A stretch of 64,000 bases of DNA from JAVBSX01 sp051660685 (GTDB lineage: Bacteria > Planctomycetota > Planctomycetia > Pirellulales > Thermoguttaceae). Location: contig JBOFQB010000040.1 in NCBI GenBank assembly GCA_051660685.1, positions 1 through 64,000 of the forward strand, written 5' to 3'. The position numbers and the translations under genes are program-made. Positions 34,825 through 43,822 of the stretch are shown here, in pieces; within the stretch, counting starts at the first letter, position 1, and the number at the start of each line of letters is the position of its first letter. The notes under the pieces were generated by a model that was given only the letters and a program-made list of their open reading frames with translations, did no database searches and was not told where the DNA came from.

Positions 34825-35586
34825 TTACAAAAGGATTCCACTTCCCGGGTCAATCGCAACCCCTTTGGTCAACTCTCGGAGCAACTGTAGTGTTCCGATT
34901 AACGTGTTCGGATCAAGCGGTTCCTCCCAATTATCATCATCCCAAGCATCTGTTTCAAGCCCCGTATGAATCCTTGTATCAAACCCAGTATCAACCCAAT
35001 CAGAGAACGAACATTCATTGCCGCTTTGATCCGTTTCATCGGGGCAATTGGGATCAAAATGAAATTGGGGACGATTTGCAAACGGATTGCGAGGACGGAT
35101 TTTTTGAGGAACGGCACTTTCTTTTGACGTTTGTTCGAGTAGGGGCGGAAAACAACTCGGCCCCTCTTCTGTTTTCGATGCTGTTTCTTCCAACCGTGTC
35201 TTCTCCTCCAACAATGTCTTCTCTTCCAACCGTTCAAAATGAAGCAGGTCCAATCGGGCCGAACATTTCCGGGCCTCATCCAGTTTTTTACGTTTTTTGG
35301 GGGATTTGTTCGACTGTTCCAGATCGTCGGCAATCGCCGCGATTTCCAGCAAAACCTGTTCCCCCTCTTGATAAACAAGATCAACGGCGGAAGAATCTTC
35401 GGGGGACTGTAGACTGAGCATTTCGAGCTGACCTTGCGAATTCGCCTGTTCCGACCGGATGATCAGGGATGGAAATCGTTTGAGCAACTGTTCGCGGACG
35501 AACTCCAATCGAGGTCGTCGTTTGGGATCAAACAGAACAAAATAGGTTTCCCGCCAATGATACTGGTCATCCTCAAATGTTGACAT
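34825..35586 (-). CDS. Conserved-looking cytosolic protein, acidic, unknown function
   Basis: The 253-residue protein starts with a compact, probably folded region, STFEDDQYHWRETYFVLFDP, through residue ~85, then a charged coiled-coil region with E/K/L repeats (LEEKTLLEEKTRLEE), a P/N/F linker, and an acidic C-terminal third ending with a helix (LIGTLQLLRELTKGVAI). No membrane helix or catalytic motif was seen. It is encoded 20 bases after the RNase Y gene and is probably cotranscribed. Function unknown; a partner of RNase Y is only a guess from position. Confidence 0.55.
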   Translation of the reverse strand: MSTFEDDQYHWRETYFVLFDPKRRPRLEFVREQLLKRFPSLIIRSEQANSQGQLEMLSLQSPEDSSAVDLVYQEGEQVLLEIAAIADDLEQSNKSPKKRKKLDEARKCSARLDLLHFERLEEKTLLEEKTRLEETASKTEEGPSCFPPLLEQTSKESAVPQKIRPRNPFANRPQFHFDPNCPDETDQSGNECSFSDWVDTGFDTRIHTGLETDAWDDDNWEEPLDPNTLIGTLQLLRELTKGVAIDPGSGILL

Positions 35587-35606
35587 GATGTTTTGTGGTC
35601 TATTCC

Positions 35607-37169
35607 TTACTTGGCGAATTCAGTGCAACGGGTTTCGCGGATCACCGTTACCTTGATTTCCCCCGGAAATTGTAATCGTTCAGTCAACGACTTGACAATA
35701 TCCCGACAAATTTTTGCAGCCGATTCGTCCGTTGTCTGGTTCGAAGACACCAAAACCCGGATTTCACGTCCCGCTTGAACCGCATACGCCTGTTCAACCC
35801 CGGAAAAACCAATCGCAATGTTCTCCAGTTCCTCCATTCGTTTGATGTAATGCTCCAATGTTTCCCGGCGAGCACCCGGACGAGATGCACTACAAGCATC
35901 TGCAGCTGCAACAATCACAGTGTAGGGATTTTCAACCCGGAAATCATCGTGATGTCCTAACGCGGCATGAACCACTTCTGTCGGTTCTCCAAATCGTTTG
36001 AGCAAATCTCCGCCAATTTTGGGGTGTCCCCCCTCCATTTCGTGATCGGCTGCTTTACCAATATCATGAAGAAGACCACAACGTCGGGCCAGTTTTTCGT
36101 TCAGACCCAGTTCAGATGCAATCATTCCTGAAAGAAAGGCAACTTCGATTGAATGTCGCAACACATTCTGACTATAACTGGTCCGAAAATGGAGTCGTCC
36201 CAAAAGATTGATAATCCGTTCATTCAGCCCAAAAACTTCAACTTCACGAGATGCTTCATTACCTTGATGTTGGATGAAATCCTGAAGTTCGGAATTGGTT
36301 TCATTGACAATTTCCTCAATTCGTGAGGGATGTATACGACCATCTGTAATTAACCGGTTCAAAGATAATCGGGCAACTTCACGACGAATCGGGTCATAAC
36401 CGCTTACGATCACAACCCCGGGGGTATCATCAATCACGACATCAACGCCCGTTGCTTTTTCAAAGGCCCGGATGTTGCGACCTTCCCGACCAATAATTCG
36501 CCCCTTCATGTCGTCGTTGGGAATATCAACAGTGCTGCTCGTCGCTTCTGAAGTGTATGCAGCTGCATATCGTTGTAAGGCCGTTAAAAGAATATCCCGA
36601 ACGGACTGTTCACAACGTTCTTGAATCAGTTTTTCCTGCTTGATGATGATTGAACCGGCTTCGTCCCGCAATTCGTCTTCTAATGTTTTTAAGAGACGCT
36701 GAATTGCTTCTTCCCGGGAAAGACCTGAAAGTTCATGTAAAATCTGACGCTCTTTTTCAATCAGCTGATTCAGTGATTCCGTTCGTTTGTTAGCATCATC
36801 CAGCTTTTCTGCCAATTTCCGTTGTGTGTTCTCAACCAGTTTTTCCTGTTTCTGGACATCACCCAATTGTTTGTCAAGAACATCCTGTCGCTTGTCCAAT
36901 TGTCGTTCCCGTTCATAAAGCTCATTTCGAATCGCCTGTTGCTCTTTATCCGATTGTTCTCTTTTGAGAATCGTTTCTTCCTTCAACTTGAGTGCCGCTT
37001 CTCTTGCGAGACGTTCGGTTTCCAGTTCGGCTCTGTAGAGAATCTCTTTTGCCCGAGTTGTCGCGTCACGAACTCGTAATTTGTCAGAAATACGGATACA
37101 ATAGAAGAGTCCGATCAGAGACAGAATCCAAAGAAGGGAGCAGACAATAAGGACAGGCAACCAACTCAC
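35607..37169 (-). CDS. rny: Ribonuclease Y
   Basis: The 520-residue protein has an N-terminal membrane anchor (VLIVCSLLWILSLIGLFYCI), a long coiled coil (about 30-200), a KH domain with GRIIGREGRNIRAFEKATGV, and an HD domain with RCGLLHDIGKAADHEMEGGH and HHDD further on. Length and domain order match RNase Y exactly. It is the endoribonuclease that starts mRNA decay at the membrane in bacteria lacking or supplementing RNase E. The start is GTG at 37169, with a GGGGG ribosome site. It heads a short operon with the 253-residue protein. Confidence 0.95.
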   Translation of the reverse strand: MSWLPVLIVCSLLWILSLIGLFYCIRISDKLRVRDATTRAKEILYRAELETERLAREAALKLKEETILKREQSDKEQQAIRNELYERERQLDKRQDVLDKQLGDVQKQEKLVENTQRKLAEKLDDANKRTESLNQLIEKERQILHELSGLSREEAIQRLLKTLEDELRDEAGSIIIKQEKLIQERCEQSVRDILLTALQRYAAAYTSEATSSTVDIPNDDMKGRIIGREGRNIRAFEKATGVDVVIDDTPGVVIVSGYDPIRREVARLSLNRLITDGRIHPSRIEEIVNETNSELQDFIQHQGNEASREVEVFGLNERIINLLGRLHFRTSYSQNVLRHSIEVAFLSGMIASELGLNEKLARRCGLLHDIGKAADHEMEGGHPKIGGDLLKRFGEPTEVVHAALGHHDDFRVENPYTVIVAAADACSASRPGARRETLEHYIKRMEELENIAIGFSGVEQAYAVQAGREIRVLVSSNQTTDESAAKICRDIVKSLTERLQFPGEIKVTVIRETRCTEFAK

Positions 37170-37388
37170 AGGACCCCCTTTTCTCCTCTATAAAGGGGAA
37201 GAGCATCTAACACGAGACGGGGATCGGGGAAAAAACGATTTCACACAGAATCGGAGTCATTGAATCGAAAAAACATTCAGCAACCTTTTTTCACAAAACG
37301 ACTTATCATCGCCTGTTGAGACGATAATCAGCATGAAGGAATGAGGGTTGAGGACTTCACAACGGGCATATTTCCCCTAATATTCCGA

Positions 37389-37682
37389 TTACCATTCCGG
37401 TTGATTCTCAGAATCGTCAGAAGTGTAAGGGGGTAAGGGACGTTTCACCTTAACACGCAAAGGTGAAGCGTGAAACATACAGGTATCCCAAGGTACAATA
37501 CGGGACCGGATCATTAACAAACCGATCAGGAGTACACAAAGGGTCAACGACGTTAAAGTCAGCATGGAACACCAAATCCGCTCGGTCGCAATTCTGCGAT
37601 GTTTTGACGTAAAAACACGGAACGATTTGCGAGTTTTCCTTATCAATTGGGACAATTGAAAAGGCAATCCAACCGGATTCAA
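37389..37682 (-). CDS. Small single-pass membrane protein
   Basis: The 97-residue frame has a basic N-terminal half (KTRKSFRVFTSKHRRIATER), one convincing membrane helix (MLTLTSLTLCVLLIGLLMIR, about 40-59), and a polar tail. The inside-positive rule fits an N-in orientation. The start is a TTG at 37682 with GGG 12 bases upstream, so the exact start is weak. It resembles no family I know. It is separated from rny by about 220 bases with no other feature. Confidence 0.45.
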   Translation of the reverse strand: MNPVGLPFQLSQLIRKTRKSFRVFTSKHRRIATERIWCSMLTLTSLTLCVLLIGLLMIRSRIVPWDTCMFHASPLRVKVKRPLPPYTSDDSENQPEW

Positions 37683-37801
37683 TTGTGAAAAACCCTGACC
37701 GTAACGGTTCTGAACTTAAATTTTCGAACATTCTGGGTGAAAGTTTTTTCCGCGACACAAGGAACCGCAGAAAACACTCATCCGACGTTAATAAAATATG
37801 G

Positions 37802-37834
37802 AAAAAAAACAAAGGGGCATTGTTCAGCCCCTTT
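37802..37834 (-). terminator. Orphan minus-strand terminator
   Basis: AAAGGGGC (37811-37818) pairs with GCCCCTTT (37827-37834) around ATTGTTCA. On the minus strand it is followed by GTTTTTTTTCC, a clear intrinsic terminator. No minus-strand gene lies directly to its right; the VWA-type gene there is on the plus strand. Confidence 0.7.
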
Positions 37835-37911
37835 ACCGCTCCTCACATCATACCTTACAATTTCATAAAAAGCAACTGTCTTCTATCTTTTGACGTTTAT
37901 TTCTACAAAAA

Positions 37912-40011
37912 ATGGGAACTTTTTTAACCAGTATCCAACCGGGGTTGATTCTTTTTCAAGGAGGAGGGTTCGGGTTGCTCTTTTTGCGATTTGGGGGCAG
38001 AACCCCAAAGGGGCGACGATCACTGTATTATTCAATTGCGGTTTGTGTTCTGCTTCTTGGTTTAATAATAGGTCCTCAATTCCAGATTGGCAGGTTGGTT
38101 TCTCCCCGATTGTTTGTTCTTCTGGACGATTCACGGAGTATGACCCAATTGGAACGACCTAGAAAGACAGACACTTTGTCCAAGGGAACGTTGGATTTGA
38201 CACGTCAAATAGAAAACTCCGAAGTGGTTCAATCGTCTCTTCATCAAGCGGAAAGAATACTAAAGACCTTTTCGGTTTTGTCCCCCTCTTACCAAATTCA
38301 ATCTCGGCGTTTGTCCGAAATCACCGACTCCAAACTTAGCCCGTTAGGAACAGCTGTCTTGAACCTTCTTGCGGAAAAAGAATCTCCAGATGTGATTGTT
38401 CTTCTCTCAGACGGTCAATTGAATCAGGGTCTTTCACTGGAAACCGTTGCTCGGATTTTAGCGGAAAAAAAAGTCCCGCTTTATACTGTTGGATTGGGGG
38501 AACAACAAGAACGACCAACTCTTCGTTGGAAAGACCCTGACATTCCCCTGTCCGTCAGTCCGGGCGAAATGATTCGGGTTCGTTCGATCCTTGAAACACT
38601 TGGATTGCCGGTTTTAACGCCCATTTCAATACGACTGGAAAAAACGCAGGATCAGGAAGGTGAAGAACGAACAGTTCTTTATGAAGAGACACTCGAAACG
38701 GTCGGGGAACAAACGCGAATTTCGATTCCCTTGAGCGAGGACAAACCGGGATTGTACGTCTTTCGTCTAATTGCACAAACTCCGAATTGGGAGGAGGATT
38801 GGACGGACAATGTGCTTGAATTTGCAATTCGGGTCCGAACGGAACCGAAAAGAATCCTGCTGATTGATCGAACACCCCGTTATGAATACCGTTTTTTGCG
38901 AGAATGGTTGCGTCAGGAAAATGCTTGGAAATTGCAAACGGTTCTGGAAGATGCCGACCCAGAATATGTCGTGCAAGACCCTCTTGCTTTGTCGTATGAT
39001 GATTTGACCCCGGATTTATTACGACAGTGTGACCTGATTATTTTGGGGGATGTCAACCCGAATCAATTGGATTGGAACGCGATCATCACGGACAATCAAT
39101 TGTCCTGCTCTCTTCTCTGTATTCCGGGCAAACGGGCAAGGATGTCTGATTTTATCAACTCACCTCTTGGGCCTTTTTTGCCGATTGGACCCGATTCCAT
39201 GAGGATTCAGCAAAACGATGTCAATCAGCAATCGACATTTGGTCAACAGTATCAACAATCCGAAAGAGACAATCAGCGTCAACAGTTGGATTGGGACCAT
39301 TTGAAGCGACAATCGACCATTGACAGTCAAAATCAACAATCAAAAGTGAGCGATTCCAACAAATGGGACCGACCAGAAATCAACCTATGTTTAACGCCGG
39401 AAATGCTGTCTCAATCAACGGAATCAACTTTTTTACCGTCAATCCGTTTGGAACCCTTATCTTGGTTTTGTTCAGGTCTCCTTCGTCCGGGCGCAAAAGT
39501 TTTGGCAAGAACAGAAACGGGAATCCCCATTTTGGTGTTGCGACAAAAGGACGATCACTTTTGCGCTTGGTTGGGAACGGACGAAATCTGGCGTTCCCAA
39601 ACGCCTGTTAATGACAACTATGTCGAGCAATTGTTTGAGGATGATCCTGACCAAACCTGTAATCATGCTCCTGATGTTCCTTATGAATCGTCCTATTCCT
39701 TTTTTTGGCGACATTTGATGACCCGATTGACGGAATGGGCTGAAGATCGGGAAGGGACGAAACCAGCTCGCGGTTTTGAGGACGGGGAATTGGCGAGAAC
39801 CCGGCGAAACAGTCCCTTGCTCGATCAAGCAGCGACAATTTCGGCAGGTGCTCATTTCGAGGAAGAAGATGTTGGACAGTTGCTTGTTGCTTTGCAGAAA
39901 CGGGAGAAGGAATCACACAAAAGGGAAATGATACCACTTTTTCCCCCATTTCCCACATTCATCGTCATTCTTGTTTTTCTCCTCTTGTTGTGGAAAGAAA
40001 ACCGACAATGA
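37912..40011 (+). CDS. VWA-domain membrane protein, BatA-like
   Basis: The 699-residue protein begins with hydrophobic helices (about 8-28 and 40-57). It then has a VWA-like domain with the MIDAS opening LFVLLDDSRSMTQ and the second strand VIVLLSDGQLNQGL, an immunoglobulin-like stretch (about 210-300), and a domain resembling a glutamine amidotransferase-like fold of this family (RILLIDRTPRYEYRFLREWL). The C-terminus is a membrane helix (TFIVILVFLLLLW). Between about 430 and 485 lies a Q/N/S-rich insert that breaks the domain. Such proteins usually partner MoxR ATPases in planctomycetes, although moxR here is 9 kb away. The ribosome site is poor; start ATG 37912. Confidence 0.72.
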   Translation: MGTFLTSIQPGLILFQGGGFGLLFLRFGGRTPKGRRSLYYSIAVCVLLLGLIIGPQFQIGRLVSPRLFVLLDDSRSMTQLERPRKTDTLSKGTLDLTRQIENSEVVQSSLHQAERILKTFSVLSPSYQIQSRRLSEITDSKLSPLGTAVLNLLAEKESPDVIVLLSDGQLNQGLSLETVARILAEKKVPLYTVGLGEQQERPTLRWKDPDIPLSVSPGEMIRVRSILETLGLPVLTPISIRLEKTQDQEGEERTVLYEETLETVGEQTRISIPLSEDKPGLYVFRLIAQTPNWEEDWTDNVLEFAIRVRTEPKRILLIDRTPRYEYRFLREWLRQENAWKLQTVLEDADPEYVVQDPLALSYDDLTPDLLRQCDLIILGDVNPNQLDWNAIITDNQLSCSLLCIPGKRARMSDFINSPLGPFLPIGPDSMRIQQNDVNQQSTFGQQYQQSERDNQRQQLDWDHLKRQSTIDSQNQQSKVSDSNKWDRPEINLCLTPEMLSQSTESTFLPSIRLEPLSWFCSGLLRPGAKVLARTETGIPILVLRQKDDHFCAWLGTDEIWRSQTPVNDNYVEQLFEDDPDQTCNHAPDVPYESSYSFFWRHLMTRLTEWAEDREGTKPARGFEDGELARTRRNSPLLDQAATISAGAHFEEEDVGQLLVALQKREKESHKREMIPLFPPFPTFIVILVFLLLLWKENRQ

Positions 40012-40145
40012 CTTCAGGACCCTTGTATTTTAAGACACCTACTTTTATAATCAAACACAATCAGAGCGTCCTTTTTTAGCTCCTTCCTTGTTTCCTACGA
40101 TCTCCTTAGGACATTCTCTTAGAACTTCAAACTCCACGATCCTAT

Positions 40146-40772
40146 ATGCCCCTTTCCCCAAAAATCAAAATCGCTGTTTTCATTTCAGGAACAGGTCGAA
40201 CATTGCATAATCTTCTACAACGGATTCACGACGGTTCTTTATCGGCGGAAATCGCCGTTGTAATCGCCAGTTCACCTAATGCAAAAGGTTTACAATATGC
40301 TGAACGTGAAAATATTCCGCTCACCATTATTGAGAAAAAAGATTATCCTGATTCCGTTTCTTACAGCGAAGCCCATTTCGCTGTTTGTCGTCAATATCAG
40401 GTCGATTATGTGGTTTTAGGCGGTTTTATTAAGCTGCTCCGAATTCCCGTCGATTTCTTCAACCGTGTCCTGAACATTCATCCCTCGCTCATTCCCGCCT
40501 TTTCAGGAAAAGGGTTTTACGGTTCCCGCGTTCATGAAGCAGCCCTGAAATTCGGCGTCAAAGTGTCAGGATGTACCGTCCATTTCGTTGACAATGAGTA
40601 CGATCACGGTCCCGTCATTCTCCAAAAAGTCGTTGACGTGCTCGAAAATGACACCCCCGATTCGTTGAATGACCGCGTTTTTGGAGCCGAATGTGACGCT
40701 TTTCCTCAAGCGCTGCAACTCCTTGCTGAAGGTCGTGTCAGTGTTCAAGGACGCCGTATACTCATTCGTTAG
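40146..40772 (+). CDS. purN: Phosphoribosylglycinamide formyltransferase
   Basis: The 208-residue protein fits PurN. It has AVFISGTGRTLHNLL at the front (phosphoribosyl-binding loop), LNIHPSLIPAFSGKGFYG with the catalytic Asn and His, and VDNEYDHGPVILQ with the catalytic Asp. It transfers a formyl group from 10-formyl-THF to GAR in purine synthesis. The usual GSGSNL loop reads GTGRTL, a variant I believe occurs in this phylum. It stands alone between the VWA gene and a repeat-rich gap. Confidence 0.93.
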   Translation: MPLSPKIKIAVFISGTGRTLHNLLQRIHDGSLSAEIAVVIASSPNAKGLQYAERENIPLTIIEKKDYPDSVSYSEAHFAVCRQYQVDYVVLGGFIKLLRIPVDFFNRVLNIHPSLIPAFSGKGFYGSRVHEAALKFGVKVSGCTVHFVDNEYDHGPVILQKVVDVLENDTPDSLNDRVFGAECDAFPQALQLLAEGRVSVQGRRILIR

Positions 40773-40852
40773 ACCGCCTACTTGAAAACCTCTTTCTCGT
40801 TCTCGTTGTGCCCCAGAACAAGTATTTTTGCATAACAGCGACACAAATGTTT

Positions 40853-41062
40853 ATCCGTGATACACCGTATCGCGCGTAATTCGCCCCCCCGTTTAGCCGC
40901 GATACACCGTATCGCGCGTACAATTTTGTAGAAAATAGAAGGTAGAATTGAGAATGGAAAAGGGAACCAAACAAAAGAGGAGTTGCACAAAGATAAAAGG
41001 TTAACCAGTTAACTCGCGAGACGCCGTTATCTTCCTGTCTCCCTCTTCTTTCCTCCTATCTC
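40853..41062. repeat. Composite repeat: palindromes plus GTTAACTCGCGAGACGC module
   Basis: Two palindrome modules (CCGTGATACACCGTATCGCG and GTTTAGCCGCGATACACCGT with ATCGCGCGTA) are followed by an AGAAGGTAGAATTGAGAATG tract, then GTTAACTCGCGAGACGCCGT and TCTCCCTCTTCTTTCCTCCT. The same order of parts is seen at 56007-56170, and the first half again at 43694-43790. Confidence 0.8.
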
Positions 41063-43678
41063 CTACTCTTTATCACCTACCTCCGACCTTTCAACTTCGT
41101 AAGCCGTGATTGATTCGGGGTCTGCAACAAGCAATAATCGGCTCGAACCGGATGTTGCGCCCGCATATCCGGTCAACTGTTTTCCGTGAGCGTAAAGGTC
41201 AATCGGTTTCCCCGTCGAGTCCAAAAAGTGAAGAACCCCATCTCCTGACGCAAATATCCATTCTTTCATCGAATCGCCAACCAAATCAGCCGCAATCATT
41301 GATTCAATCGGGACATAGTGATTCGCTGCTTGAATCGGATACTTCCAATCCTGCTCTCCCGACCGGTTAATAACCGCCAAATGAATGTCATCCTTCTTAC
41401 TTCGTTCAGGAACCTTCACACAAATCGTTGAAACCCCTTTCCCGGAAAGATCATCGACGACAAACCAACCGATTGGATTACCGTCTTTGAGGGCAATCTC
41501 ACGAATTCGGTTTCCCTTGTTGTCAAATTCAAACAAAACCGACTCCTCGTCTTTGGAATTCATTGCAAGAACCGTCACTTTTTCGTCCGTTTGCGCAATA
41601 CCAACCTGATAAGGGTCGGCAATATTTGTATTCCGCCAAACTTCACTTCCGTCCATTTTCAACGCAAGAATTGCGGCTGCATAAGGGGTCAAACCTTGTT
41701 TTTCAGGCGGAGTGACATTGAGAACGGACAGAACCAGTTCGGGGTCCCGATCACCGTCCACATCTCCCAATCGGGCGTCCGTTATCATCAGCATTTCCGC
41801 TTCATCTGGTTTGGGCGGAAAAACCAAAAGCGGTTCCAACTGGTCGTTCAGCAGAAAAACGCGATTACCACTTAGCGCGGACGCGAGAAAAACCCGTTGT
41901 CCGTCCGCAGTCAACGCTGTTCGGACAAAGGTAATGACATCATCCGGTCCCGTCCAATCCGGCGTGAAATGCCGCAACAGATTCCCTTGAGAATCGAACA
42001 TAGCGAGCGAATGAAGTTCATAAGGAACGACAAAGGTTGGTTCTTCAAGACCGGGACTGGGCGGAACAACCAGTATATTGCCCGGTCCTTTCAGATCGTT
42101 CAATACAAAGCGTTCCTTCAAAACGAGTTTTTTCGGCATTTCCCGGGCAATAATCTCGGCTGGAACCCCTTGTTCGGCTCCTTCGGGGATTGCGTAAAAG
42201 TCTTTATCGACAAACTCCTTCACCATTTGCCGAAATTTCGTCTGTTCTTCTTCCAACTGTTGTTCCAGTGATTCAACATCAACCGGTTTTTCACGAACCT
42301 CGTTAATTGCCGCAATCATCTCCTCCGAAGAAACCAAACCGGGGGGGAATATTTTGGCGACGATTCCGCTTGGTCCAAGAAGCACCAATGAGGGAAACGA
42401 ATCGACGTGCAGAGATTCCCGCAATTCCAGTTCATTCCGACACGTCGGGAGAAGTGTTCCCCATTCCGTCAATTTCCCCGAAATATCGTCGTTGGAAACC
42501 TGTTCATCATCGACACAAACCGAAATGAAACGAACCTGAGAATCATCCTTCAACTGTTGATAAGCGGTATTCATCGCTTTTAATGCGTCAGCACAGTAAG
42601 GGCTTTGAGTGCTCCAGAACAGCAAAACAATGACGCGATCTGCATATTGTGAAAGGGCAATATCCTGATTGTTCAGACTTTTAACCGTCTGGGTTTCAAA
42701 CTTCTCCAACGGTTTTCCCAACAACAAAAAGGGCCAAGGAGTCAGTTGGGACCGAATCAGGGCATTTTCAGGCCCGATCATTTGAAAAGCGTTAGGGTCA
42801 ATCGAGAGATTCAGTGCAGCATCCGCGAAGTCAATTTGAAGATGAACCACTTTTTTATCACCTTGAGGAGGAAGATGATTGGTCGGCAAGTCAATCCGGC
42901 GAAGTTCAAAGGAATCACGATCAATCCAAAGAACACGTTCCCCCCCCCCTCCCTCTCCGCCGTTTGTTTCGACTTCAATACGGTCACAAGGACGTCCTCG
43001 CAACCAATCGGGTTGCAGCAGAACGACTTCGGAACCGGCAGGGACGAGGGTTTTGAGCGGGTCTTTAGCGAAGAGGAGAATGACTTGGGGGGGGACCCAA
43101 AAAATTTGGGGCGGAATTGCAAGGTCCATCGACCGGGCAAGGAGCAGGTCGGGATAGACGGTTTCGACGGAGACACGTTGGGAAATCGGCAATTGCAGAA
43201 TTTGTCCGTAAAGCGGGACGATTTGTGCGAGCAGATTCCGCCCGTCACTCACCAATTGCCCTGAACCGACTTCCATTCGCAAAAAATTGGGGGTATTGAA
43301 CGCGAACGTGCAAGGATACACCAGAGTTGCCCCTCCTTCCAGTTCAAGGACCAGCTGACCATGATCGCCGTATGTCTCGGCGTTTTGGTATTCCCGCACC
43401 ATTTTTTGCAGTATATTTTCCGCCGTGATACCTTGAACATTGTACAGCGGTTCATCAGGATTGAGTCGTTCTTCCGAACGCCGTTTGAATTTCTCTTCTA
43501 ATGATAATTCTTTGGGACCAACAAGGGGTTCACTAATCGCGGAAGGAGCAGCAACCGGTTCTGCCGACTCGGACGAACCCGGAGATTGTTCTGCCGTTTG
43601 TTGAGGACAACCGGAAAACAGAGCGATTGAGAGAACCGCGAAGAGCGGGACGAGGAGGTTGATAGATTTCATTTGCAT
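41063..43678 (-). CDS. Lipoprotein with LolA-like, thioredoxin-like and beta-propeller-like parts
   Basis: The 871-residue protein starts with a lipoprotein signal peptide ending LSIALFSGCPQQ, so Cys is the lipidation site. A S/E/P-rich linker leads to a domain (about 95-290) that resembles LolA/DUF2092 periplasmic folds (MVREYQNAETYGDHGQLVLE). A thioredoxin-like domain follows (about 320-470): VIVLLFWSTQSPYCADALKA has Ser at the place of the first catalytic Cys, so only one Cys remains. The C-terminal ~350 residues have repeated beta-strand units with DGDRDPELVLSVLNV, which fits an FG-GAP or propeller-type fold. It should sit on a membrane facing the periplasm. Function unknown; a CxxC reductase role is unlikely. 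The start is ATG 43678 or 43672. Confidence 0.7.
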   Translation of the reverse strand: MQMKSINLLVPLFAVLSIALFSGCPQQTAEQSPGSSESAEPVAAPSAISEPLVGPKELSLEEKFKRRSEERLNPDEPLYNVQGITAENILQKMVREYQNAETYGDHGQLVLELEGGATLVYPCTFAFNTPNFLRMEVGSGQLVSDGRNLLAQIVPLYGQILQLPISQRVSVETVYPDLLLARSMDLAIPPQIFWVPPQVILLFAKDPLKTLVPAGSEVVLLQPDWLRGRPCDRIEVETNGGEGGGGERVLWIDRDSFELRRIDLPTNHLPPQGDKKVVHLQIDFADAALNLSIDPNAFQMIGPENALIRSQLTPWPFLLLGKPLEKFETQTVKSLNNQDIALSQYADRVIVLLFWSTQSPYCADALKAMNTAYQQLKDDSQVRFISVCVDDEQVSNDDISGKLTEWGTLLPTCRNELELRESLHVDSFPSLVLLGPSGIVAKIFPPGLVSSEEMIAAINEVREKPVDVESLEQQLEEEQTKFRQMVKEFVDKDFYAIPEGAEQGVPAEIIAREMPKKLVLKERFVLNDLKGPGNILVVPPSPGLEEPTFVVPYELHSLAMFDSQGNLLRHFTPDWTGPDDVITFVRTALTADGQRVFLASALSGNRVFLLNDQLEPLLVFPPKPDEAEMLMITDARLGDVDGDRDPELVLSVLNVTPPEKQGLTPYAAAILALKMDGSEVWRNTNIADPYQVGIAQTDEKVTVLAMNSKDEESVLFEFDNKGNRIREIALKDGNPIGWFVVDDLSGKGVSTICVKVPERSKKDDIHLAVINRSGEQDWKYPIQAANHYVPIESMIAADLVGDSMKEWIFASGDGVLHFLDSTGKPIDLYAHGKQLTGYAGATSGSSRLLLVADPESITAYEVERSEVGDKE

Positions 43679-43693
43679 ATCGTGTACATTGTT

Positions 43694-43790
43694 GAGCCGC
43701 GATACACCGTATCGCGCGTAATTCGCCCCTCCGTTTAGCCGCGATACAACGTATCGCGCGTACAATTTTGGAGAATTGAGAATAGAAAAG
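43694..43790. repeat. Dispersed palindrome family, double module
   Basis: GAGCCGCGATACACCGTATCGCGCGTAATTCGCCCC and CGTTTAGCCGCGATACAACG with TATCGCGCGTACAATTTTG are nearly identical to 40855-40930, in the same orientation. The two copies flank the lipoprotein gene. Confidence 0.9.
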
Positions 43791-43822
43791 TCTCCCTCTT
43801 CTTTCCTCCTACCTTCTACCTC

